Of a DNA stretch of 64,000 nucleotides, positions 57,045 through 64,000 are shown one piece after another. The first letter of the stretch is position 1; the number at the start of each line of letters is the position of its first letter. The stretch is from assembly GCA_900074745.1 (NCBI GenBank), contig LT598463.1, positions 69,926 to 133,925 on the forward strand, read 5' to 3'. The position numbers and the translations under genes were made by a program. The stretch comes from Lachancea mirantina. Taxonomy: Eukaryota; Ascomycota; Saccharomycetes; Saccharomycetales; Saccharomycetaceae. The notes below the pieces were generated by a model. The model was not told where the DNA came from. It worked only from the letters and a program-made list of their open reading frames with translations, and did not search any database.

Positions 57045-58676
57045 ATGGTTGTACTGGCCGCATCAATTATTACCCGTGGGGGAAAGCCGTTGGTATCACG
57101 TCAATTCCGGGATTTGACGAAAGATCGAGTGACAGAGCTTCTTTCGAAATTTCAAGGCTTGGTCGCGAACTCTTCTTCACAGCACACGTTTGTCGAAGAC
57201 GAGCATGTAAGATACGTCTACAAGCCATTCGATGACTACTACATTATTTTGATCACGAACAGACAGTCGAACATAATCCAGGATCTTGACACGCTGAAGA
57301 TTTTTGCGCAAAGCATGAACACGTACCTGAATGGCTACGACGAAAACGAGATCTTTGAGAGTGCCTTCGAGATTGTGAGCGCGTTTGACGAAGTTATAAC
57401 GATGGGTTACAAGGAGAACTTGTCAATGACCCAGATCAACACTTATCTTGCGATGGAATCGCACGAGGAAAAAATCCAGGAGATCATTGAGCGTAACAAG
57501 GAGTTCGAGGCTGCTGAAGAACGTAAGCGTCGTGCCAAGGAAATTTCGCGCAGAGAACACGAGCGAAAGCTGGGCATGCCATTGTCAGCCATTGAGGCTG
57601 GCAATCGCTTCCAGGCTTCCAATGATCCCAATCTTTCGAATGCTTACAACAGTTACTACAGCAATGCATCGCCTGCGGCACAGCAGTCGTACTACAGCTC
57701 ACAGCACAAAACCGGCATTACAGAAGAATCTTTGGCTGAACCAGTGCCACCTGTCCCACATGCAGGCGCAATTGGCGGCAGGGGTATGAGTCTGGGCGGT
57801 GGTCGGAGAAATCCAATTGCGGTCGCCTCCCAAAGACAATCGCGGGTAAGTACCGCTCCGTCTCCGCCTTTGTTCCAGGAAACTGAAGACGAGAAACCCA
57901 CTAACAACGGTATTCTTGTTACAGTCAAGGAGTCGATTAGTGCGGAACTAACCAGAGACGGCACCATTGCCAGTTCAGAGTTGAAGGGTAGTTTGGATCT
58001 ACGGATCAATTCACAAGAACTTGCGCACTCCAAAATTTTGCTAGACCCGAAAGTTGACGTCAAGGACAAATCTTACCAGTTCAAGACGCATCCAAACATC
58101 GACAAAAACCTCTTTTTGTCTTCCAACGTTGTTGGCCTCAGGGATCAGAAAAAGGCTTTCCCTTTCAACGACCAGACGTTAGCTGTGCTGAGGTGGCGCA
58201 AAGTTGGCGCTGCCGACGACAATTCGCTCATTCCGCTGGAAGTCTCTACTTGGGTGTCTCCTTCAGATTCCGAGGAAGGCGTTTTCGACGTTACCTTAGA
58301 GTTTGAGATTAACGCCAACTATGGGCAAGCTCTCAAAGACCTGCGCTTTGTCATTCCCGTCGCTACAGAAAAGGCTCGCATAAATGACGACACTAATGAT
58401 GTGAACGCCGAAATTGAAAGCGCTGACGAAGAAAACGGCATCATGGTTAAAGTTGGGCAACTAGATGCCGGAATTTCTGGAGTTGTCGGTTTAATAATCG
58501 AGGCTGGTTATGAAGAAGCCTTATTCCCCATGAGCATATTTTTCAAGAGTTCTGGCGCGGAAAAGGCAATTTCAGGAATTAGCGTCGCAAATGTCAAGAG
58601 TTCTAGAGAAGATGCTACCTCATTGCCATTTGATAGCCAAGCGACTCTTAAAACTGAAGAATATCTGTTAACATAG
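57045..58676 (+). CDS. RET2: Ret2, delta-COP of the coatomer
   Basis: 543 residues (546 in S. cerevisiae YFR051C). The N-terminal longin-like domain (about 1-140) begins MVVLAASIITRGGKPLVSRQF. A charged helix follows (about 150-185). The C-terminal mu-homology domain (about 285-540) starts ILVTVKESISAELTRDG. It is part of the COPI coat for Golgi-to-ER retrieval. It lies upstream of PRE4 on the same strand, as in S. cerevisiae. Confidence 0.97.
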   Translation: MVVLAASIITRGGKPLVSRQFRDLTKDRVTELLSKFQGLVANSSSQHTFVEDEHVRYVYKPFDDYYIILITNRQSNIIQDLDTLKIFAQSMNTYLNGYDENEIFESAFEIVSAFDEVITMGYKENLSMTQINTYLAMESHEEKIQEIIERNKEFEAAEERKRRAKEISRREHERKLGMPLSAIEAGNRFQASNDPNLSNAYNSYYSNASPAAQQSYYSSQHKTGITEESLAEPVPPVPHAGAIGGRGMSLGGGRRNPIAVASQRQSRVSTAPSPPLFQETEDEKPTNNGILVTVKESISAELTRDGTIASSELKGSLDLRINSQELAHSKILLDPKVDVKDKSYQFKTHPNIDKNLFLSSNVVGLRDQKKAFPFNDQTLAVLRWRKVGAADDNSLIPLEVSTWVSPSDSEEGVFDVTLEFEINANYGQALKDLRFVIPVATEKARINDDTNDVNAEIESADEENGIMVKVGQLDAGISGVVGLIIEAGYEEALFPMSIFFKSSGAEKAISGISVANVKSSREDATSLPFDSQATLKTEEYLLT

Positions 58677-58783
58677 TGGATAGTTATCGATGGGGTTGGT
58701 TACGCTGAATGGCGTTCGGCCTTCGTTAAAAAGTATCTACATTTGTTAGTTAGAACAATAGATTTCGACATGTATCAGAACAG

Positions 58784-58792
58784 TTTGCCACC
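58784..58792 (-). promoter_or_regulatory. PACE element (Rpn4 site) of PRE4
   Basis: TTTGCCACC on the plus strand, the exact reverse complement of GGTGGCAAA, 55 bases before the PRE4 start. Confidence 0.85.
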
Positions 58793-58846
58793 CCAGAAGA
58801 AATAAAGGTCGACAACACAATCACAGCTCAATTCTGGCAAACGGCG

Positions 58847-59644
58847 ATGAATCACGATCCATTTCAATGGGGCAGACCCTCTGATGATGTTTATGGGGCT
58901 TACAATAGCAAGATTGCCAATGCTTCCCCTTACCCTTCGATGAACACACAGCAACCTATCGTGACAGGAACATCTGTCATTTCAATGAAATACGACAAAG
59001 GAGTAATAATCGCGGCAGACAATCTGGGAGCATACGGGTCTCTGCTGAGATTCACAAATGTCGAGAGATTGTTCCCTGTGGGAGAGAACACGGTAGTGGG
59101 TGTATCTGGTGACATTTCGGACATGCAGCACATTGAGCATTTGCTGGACGAGATGCAGATCGAAAACAACTACGACAATCAATACGCGGACGACGAGGAG
59201 GCTTTGAGGCCTAGCAACGTTTTCGAATATTTGGCGAATGTCATGTACAATCGTAGGTCCAAAATGAACCCGCTTTGGAATGCAATCATTGTCGCTGGTT
59301 TAGAGAATGGTAAGCCGTTTTTGAGATATGTCAATCTTCTTGGGGTTACGTACTCGTCTCCCACGTTAGCCACCGGTTTTGGTGCCCATTTGGCCGTTCC
59401 TTTGCTGCGGAAAGTAGTTGACAAGGAAGAAGATGCGGCCAAAACATCACTCGAGACCGCTAAGAAAACTGTGGAAGAGTGTATGAAAGTATTGTACTAC
59501 AGAGATGCGAGATCTTCTCGGAAATATTCAGTGGCAATTCTCGACAACGACAAGGGCCTGGTTTTCGAGAAGGGCGTCCAAGTGGAGGACATGGTATGGG
59601 GTTTTGCAAAGGACATCCGAGGCTATGGCACTCAAAAGGTTTAG
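58847..59644 (+). CDS. PRE4: Pre4, proteasome beta7 subunit
   Basis: 265 residues (266 in S. cerevisiae YFR050C). N-terminal propeptide of about 40 residues (MNHDPFQWGRPSDDVYG), then the beta-type fold starting TGTSVISMKYDKGVIIAADN. The residue at the processed position belongs to an inactive subunit, as in all beta7. The C-terminal tail FAKDIRGYGTQKV reaches to the neighbouring ring. Its promoter carries a PACE element. Confidence 0.97.
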   Translation: MNHDPFQWGRPSDDVYGAYNSKIANASPYPSMNTQQPIVTGTSVISMKYDKGVIIAADNLGAYGSLLRFTNVERLFPVGENTVVGVSGDISDMQHIEHLLDEMQIENNYDNQYADDEEALRPSNVFEYLANVMYNRRSKMNPLWNAIIVAGLENGKPFLRYVNLLGVTYSSPTLATGFGAHLAVPLLRKVVDKEEDAAKTSLETAKKTVEECMKVLYYRDARSSRKYSVAILDNDKGLVFEKGVQVEDMVWGFAKDIRGYGTQKV

Positions 59645-60687
59645 ATTATCGGCATCTGCCTTGCACCTGTATACTAGACTTCGGCTGAAACGTGCATGAA
59701 TTCAAGTACTTTTGTTGTAGGCGCCGCAACGCGTGTAATCGAGGGTAATATCTCAGAGTATGTAGTGCCGACGTGTTGTTGCTGAGGCAAGTGCTCCGAC
59801 ACTACGTCGGGTCCAATGCTCTCAGGAACCTAGACTCGGCTCGCAAACTGCTTCTACGAGTCAAGCCGAGGCGGCTCATGGACTCATTTTGCTTCATGAG
59901 ATAGTCATGAAAGCCGATCAAGTGACAAATCAAGTTGAATTCATCTAAACGAGAGGCCAGAATTACCCTTATATGCCGGGGCAACGGCCGATTTAAAAGA
60001 GAAAAGGTTTTGCAAGTGTCAATTTTCTCTAGTTTATGTTTAGGCAATTGACAAAACCACAAGCCTTAGGACAAGAGCAGTCTAGCAGCTACATAACACC
60101 GTCGTAACTCGGGTTGAACGGGAGCAACTGGTCCTAACAATATGGACTTTCTCCAAGACGTCAAAGTCCTGGAAATCAGTTGATGGCTAAACCAACGTCA
60201 GGTCAAAGATAACGTAATCGTGAGCAGTGATGAACTCAGGATAGCACTGGGTACGAAATGAGTGGGTTGAGTCTCGTTACACGGCATAATACTTGATCTC
60301 AATTTACTTGATCAATTGCTCACTTATTTGGCAACCTAGTTCAAATCCATAGTGGGCAGTCGACAATTCAGGTAGCCGGAACTTGTCGCACTTTCCTCGC
60401 CTCTTTGGTTCTTTTGAATCAGCATAAACGCTGTTTATGGCCAGATTCGTCCCTCGGAACGGAACGTCCGAAATGAGCATGGCAAGGAATTTTTCTGCAG
60501 GGCGCGTTTTAGAAACATTGGAAGTGCGAAACAGAACAGAAACAAACCAGAAATACCTTAACATATCATGTGGCACGGCTTGATTCGTGGATTCGTCTAC
60601 AGTGCAGGTTTACTGCAAGGAACATGATATACTCGATTGGACAATGTACAACGTGAACCAGATAAGATATAGAACGATAGGGGGGTG
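59645..60687. other. 1-kb gene-free gap between PRE4 and PDE1
   Basis: No recognised gene. Synteny with YGL250W-YGL248W predicts ZIP2 (YGL249W) in this neighbourhood. Only short frames are present: an 86-codon ATG frame on the minus strand (about 60304-60564) and a minus-strand TTG frame at 59802-60062. A GACTCG/CGAGTC inverted pair occurs near 59831-59858. Confidence 0.55.
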
Positions 60688-61779
60688 ATGGGCACTTTTG
60701 CGTTGACTATATTAGGTGCCTCTGGAGGTCCAATGGAAATTGGAAATCAGAGTGTAATGATAGCGAAAGCGGGACCCGAAAGGGCCAAGAATTGGATTTG
60801 CGTTGACGCAGGGTCCGGGCTACATCAGATAAAAGAGATGTTGGCTCAAAGCCGCGAGGCAAACAGATTAGGAATCAACCAACACGAGTGCATGGAAGAA
60901 GAAATTGAGAGCCTTTATGAGAGCGAGTATGAGCCTCTTGGTCTTTTCATGGACGAAAGAAGCGACGTGGTTCGAGGGCTTGATACCCTTGACGATACAC
61001 AATTAAGCAAGAGTCTGCTTAGCGAATCGATCGAGGTATTCAACCGAATACGGGAGTACTATATCACGCACGCACATTTGGATCACGTAGCAGCGTTGGT
61101 TATCAACACACCAGCCATTAGGTCGACCGAGAAAAAAGTGTTTGCCCTACCAAGAACGGCAGAAGCTCTCAGAACACATATTTTCAACGATTCAGTGTGG
61201 CCAGATCTGTTAAACGAAGACAGCTTTCTACTGAACTTACAAGAGCTGCAAGAGCTGCGGCGGCATACGGTCGCATGCATTTCAGGGTGGTACGTGACGC
61301 CGTTCAGGGTAAATCACGGTGTAACCGTTCGGAATCGTCTTCCTTACTATAGCACGGCGTTTTTAATTGGAGACGAACCATCTGGGGACGCCATATTGGT
61401 TTGCGGAGACCTAGATTCCGACTTGCTTTCGAAACAGCAGTTCCTGGCTGCGATGTGGCTGCATCTGGCACAGACGGTTCCATTCGACAACCTAAAGGGC
61501 ATTTTGATTGAATGCTCTTCGACAAACAGCACCCAGAACGAGTGTTTGTACGGCCATTTGTCGCCCCGATTCCTGGTACACGAGCTTAAACAGCTAAGCA
61601 GGGCTTACAATCGTCCGCTGGACGGATTACAAGTGATCATACATCACGTCAAAATTGGACCCGGGATGCGAGACCCTAGGCTCGTGATTCTGGATGAGGT
61701 GAGGAGCCTCGCTGCAAGCGAGGCTCTTGGCGACGTTGCGTTTTCAATAGGTATACAGGGGTATACGTTTGTTTTGTAA
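60688..61779 (+). CDS. PDE1: Pde1, low-affinity cAMP phosphodiesterase (class II)
   Basis: 363 residues (369 in S. cerevisiae YGL248W). The class II metallo-beta-lactamase-like motif T127-H-A-H-L-D-H133 is intact, with VCGDLDSD later as a metal ligand and IECSS near residue 273. It degrades cAMP formed on glucose or acidification stimulation and thereby damps PKA. The start is the ATG at 60688, one codon after a GTG. Confidence 0.96.
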   Translation: MGTFALTILGASGGPMEIGNQSVMIAKAGPERAKNWICVDAGSGLHQIKEMLAQSREANRLGINQHECMEEEIESLYESEYEPLGLFMDERSDVVRGLDTLDDTQLSKSLLSESIEVFNRIREYYITHAHLDHVAALVINTPAIRSTEKKVFALPRTAEALRTHIFNDSVWPDLLNEDSFLLNLQELQELRRHTVACISGWYVTPFRVNHGVTVRNRLPYYSTAFLIGDEPSGDAILVCGDLDSDLLSKQQFLAAMWLHLAQTVPFDNLKGILIECSSTNSTQNECLYGHLSPRFLVHELKQLSRAYNRPLDGLQVIIHHVKIGPGMRDPRLVILDEVRSLAASEALGDVAFSIGIQGYTFVL

Positions 61780-61824
61780 TAATATATATAGCTCATGAAA
61801 TTGACGTTTCTTGACACAGGTTTA

Positions 61825-62211
61825 TCACAGAGCACCTCCGGCGTTGATCGCGTCTATTTCAAGCTCGTCCATTGGTGGCATCCTGTATCTCGCTGGTAGG
61901 TCCAAGATAGATGCGACTTCGTTTTCCTGGAGGGGCCGATCTTTGAAGGCGTATTTCTGGTGCAAGTCAGTAGGTCTACTACCGTCCTTTTTCGGAGCCT
62001 GCGACGCCTTGTACGCCACCACTCTGAATGGTTTTTGTTTTGCTAGGAAGTCAGCCGCAGAAACACACTCTTCAGAGCCAGGTTGGAGCCCATCTGCAGC
62101 GCATGGATGCATTTTCATCTCGCCTCCGTGCTGAACAAAAGTATGCTTCGTGCCCACGAATTTGATCATCGGTGTATAACTCTTGGCCAGTTTCACAGCA
62201 GTCGAACGCAT
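61825..62211 (-). CDS. KGD4: Kgd4 (Ymr31), alpha-ketoglutarate dehydrogenase E3 adaptor
   Basis: 128 residues from the first ATG (123 in S. cerevisiae YFR049W). It shows IKFVGTKHTFVQHGGEM, HPCAADGLQPGS and DRPLQENEVASILDLPARYR, the E3-recruiting C-terminus, ending INAGGAL. It tethers lipoamide dehydrogenase to the mitochondrial ketoglutarate dehydrogenase core. The frame stays open for about 65 codons upstream, with basic Ser-rich residues but no ATG. It converges on PDE1 (45 bases). Confidence 0.93.
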   Translation of the reverse strand: MRSTAVKLAKSYTPMIKFVGTKHTFVQHGGEMKMHPCAADGLQPGSEECVSAADFLAKQKPFRVVAYKASQAPKKDGSRPTDLHQKYAFKDRPLQENEVASILDLPARYRMPPMDELEIDAINAGGAL

Positions 62212-63107
62212 GTCGGTTGAGTTTGAAGTTTTCGAGATTTCCTGTGTGGTTTCTTCACTCTGCAACGAAACTCGGCGAGCTGGGGTAGGGCCAGATTTAG
62301 AGTTTTTGAACGATGAGGACGCCGGCTTCAATAGATACTTGGTCACAGAGCTCCGTAGATTTTTGAAGAACCCCACTTTGGCGCAGTTTATAAGAATAAA
62401 AGATGGCTACCAGAATTGACTATGCCCACCGATTCTTCCTGTTAAATTGAAACTTGGGTTGAATATCGCCCTTATTCACGATAATGATTTGATTAGACCA
62501 TTCATCGGTCCCGAGTTAGGCAAATATCACGTGACTGATTTGCGTACAAAGATAATGTCTTACGAAAACCAGATTTATTCAATGCTCAACGCCTCTCAAA
62601 GAGCGTTGCTGCGAGATCCATCATTAAATCTCCATATCCTAAGTTGTTGTGTAACAGCTTTGAAGCGCCGCCAGACAATGTTTCTTTTGGCCGTTTCCGT
62701 GTTTGCCCCAAGTGTAAATTTTTCACCGCTCAGACCGATGAGATTTCGCCTTATGGTACACTGATTTCAGACCTGGAAGAATGCGTTGTTCCCACGGTCT
62801 AGAAGGCTTACAGCCGTTGACCGGAGCTGAACCAGCAATTGTAAGAATTTATGCTTGTAATAGTAAAAGCCGTGCTGTCTTTTTCAGATACTCGATTTAC
62901 AGCTCTTGTAGAGACTTGTGAGGTGGTAATGAAGCTCCGGTGTTCCAGATATCGAGATGTCAAGTCGAGGTGATGTCTGAGGGCGACAACATAAAGCATT
63001 TTGCCGCGTCGGGGAACCCACATCTTAGCACCGCGTCGTATATCCATCGTCACAGCATTTCGGTACATTGAGCTTCTGTTTAAATCCCCGCTCATTAGCT
63101 AAATGCG
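62212..63107. other. 0.9-kb spacer between KGD4 and BRR6
   Basis: Divergent promoters. ATCACGTGAC, a CDEI/Cbf1-type site, at 62526-62535, without an AT-rich CDEII or CDEIII, so not a centromere. No other gene recognised. Confidence 0.5.
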
Positions 63108-63731
63108 ATGAGATATCAAGACCTAACTCTTCCTCAACACACTCATAAACAAGTCTCTAAGATGAAAAAGACACCGGAGGCTAGGGACTTGGCGATGACC
63201 CATAGACGACAAGAAGTATCGCCCTACCTTGGCCACCCTAGGATTGCTCGTTTTCGAGCTGATCCCCGGCTGTTGTCGGAATATATACAACTACTTTTCA
63301 ATGTCATAATAGCGGCCATTGGAGTCTACGTGATAGTCGGATTTATACGGCTTACAAGCCGCGATGTAGATCGCAAATTACATCAGAATACGCTTGAAAC
63401 CCTTGCACGGATAGAACGCTGTCGAGCTAACTACGAAAGAAACAGATGCGAACCGGCTAACAGGGCACCGCGAATGGAGCAACAGTGTCAGGAATGGCTA
63501 CTTTGCCTAAACCAAGACACTCAAGTGGCACACGACTCTTCACATTCAGCGACAATATGGGCTGCGACGCTTGCCGAGATTATCGACGTTTTCCTCAAGA
63601 ACATCTCAGTCAGATCGCTGGTGTTTATGCTTATCAGTATATGTGGAATTATCGTGGTGACAAATGTTGCCTTTGGCAGCTATAGAGTACATTATTACGG
63701 CCATGCAGTCGGTCGATCTAAAACCGATTAG
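63108..63731 (+). CDS. BRR6: Brr6, nuclear-envelope protein for pore biogenesis
   Basis: 207 residues (197 in S. cerevisiae YGL247W). Brr6/Brl1 domain with two membrane segments (about 62-83 and 165-187) flanking a lumenal region that contains four Cys (CRANYERNRC and CQEWLLC), as in the family that forms lumenal disulfides. Ends RVHYYGHAVG. It acts with Brl1 and Apq12 in nuclear pore complex insertion and membrane lipid homeostasis. Synteny PDE1-BRR6 agrees. Confidence 0.94.
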   Translation: MRYQDLTLPQHTHKQVSKMKKTPEARDLAMTHRRQEVSPYLGHPRIARFRADPRLLSEYIQLLFNVIIAAIGVYVIVGFIRLTSRDVDRKLHQNTLETLARIERCRANYERNRCEPANRAPRMEQQCQEWLLCLNQDTQVAHDSSHSATIWAATLAEIIDVFLKNISVRSLVFMLISICGIIVVTNVAFGSYRVHYYGHAVGRSKTD

Positions 63732-63880
63732 AAGTCACAACGTAATCAAATTTTCTGGTTCGTCAGCGACTCAAAACTGGCTGCATTGCTAGCTGTCGTC
63801 CTAATGACGAGCTACTTAAATGAGTTACTTGACATCGAACCAATTTCTCGCGGACGTTGGCTTGAGGAAAGCATACTTAA

Positions 63881-64000
63881 ATGACGTTCAAGGTTCCTAC
63901 TGTTGCGCTGAGAGACACTGGTGACAAAATCCCAGTACTTGGATTTGGAAGTGGTACTAAATGGCGTATTGCCAAGACGACCGGTGAGCGAGAAGATCAA
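63881..64000 (+). CDS. Aldo-keto reductase, 5' end (truncated by window edge)
   Basis: The first 40 codons of a gene running off the right edge, starting M-T-F-K-V-P-T-V-A-L-R-D. The segment GDKIPVLGFGSGTKWR matches the opening beta hairpin and first strand of aldo-keto reductases, most like the S. cerevisiae YDL124W type (ketoamide reductase). Substrate unknown. The gene does not follow VI/VII synteny (RAI1 or RMD8 would be expected), suggesting a new junction or insertion. Confidence 0.8.
   Translation, partial: MTFKVPTVALRDTGDKIPVLGFGSGTKWRIAKTTGEREDQ

Noticed and set aside
60304-60564. 86-codon minus-strand frame before PDE1 as a gene
   Set aside because: No family resemblance; kept only as a remark on the gap.
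62526-62535. ATCACGTGAC as a centromere CDEI
   Set aside because: No AT-rich CDEII and no CCGAA-type CDEIII on either side; the same octamer occurs in many spacers.

Overview
This window is nuclear DNA of a budding yeast of the Saccharomycetaceae that branched off before the whole-genome duplication. Genes are compact, almost all single-exon and on both strands. Nearly every product matches a single Saccharomyces cerevisiae gene. Along the DNA, neighbours alternate between two S. cerevisiae chromosomes: XIV/XV at the left, XI/XIII in the middle, VI/VII at the right. One ancestral-type track that S. cerevisiae split in two is the signature of a non-duplicated genome. By eye the base composition is moderate, neither AT-rich like Kluyveromyces nor GC-rich like Eremothecium. 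Lachancea is my best guess for the genus, as an inference only. I saw no retroelement, DNA transposon, CRISPR array, rRNA or centromere; one tRNA gene is clear.

Layout. (1) About 1-6.35 kb, XIV/XV block: AVT4 (5' truncated), MIC27, PIN2, OCA1, OST2, RAS (with a small 5' intron), PHO23. (2) 6.35-7.87 kb: gene-free junction between blocks. (3) 7.87-48.7 kb, XI/XIII block: YET1, ARA2, SUB1, MNR2, CCS1, a YKL063C-like gene, one MSN2/MSN4 gene behind a 1.8-kb gap, ELM1, MIH1, IMP2, ARP9 (intron), CSE4, HOF1, EIS1, SFK1, ASK1, tRNA-Asn, MDM35, DEF1, OAR1, TMA19, FAR8, NUP120, TAP42, TOA2, MPE1 and a YMR027W-like gene. (4) 48.7-49.9 kb: GC-rich gap holding the hexokinase promoter. (5) 49.9-63.7 kb, VI/VII block: hexokinase, RPN12, RTG2, a small unrecognised ORF, a possible RMR1, RET2, PRE4, PDE1, KGD4, BRR6. 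(6) The 5' end of an aldo-keto reductase gene runs off the right edge.

The genes are ordinary housekeeping and cell-cycle genes rather than an operon-like cluster. Recurrent themes are cAMP/PKA signalling (RAS, PDE1, the MSN factor), mitosis and septum formation (CSE4, ASK1, MIH1, ELM1, HOF1), nuclear envelope and pore (NUP120, BRR6), and the proteasome (RPN12, PRE4, each with a perfect Rpn4-type PACE element). The points most worth following up are: the RAS 5' intron with a five-codon first exon; the absence of two meiotic crossover genes (HFM1/MER3 and ZIP2) from the interval where synteny predicts them; an unexplained small ORF in HFM1's place; a short TTCCGCGGGAA minisatellite before ASK1; repeated CCGGA elements before hexokinase; and a possible hidden 5' exon of the MSN gene. 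I found no convincing wholly new biological system.
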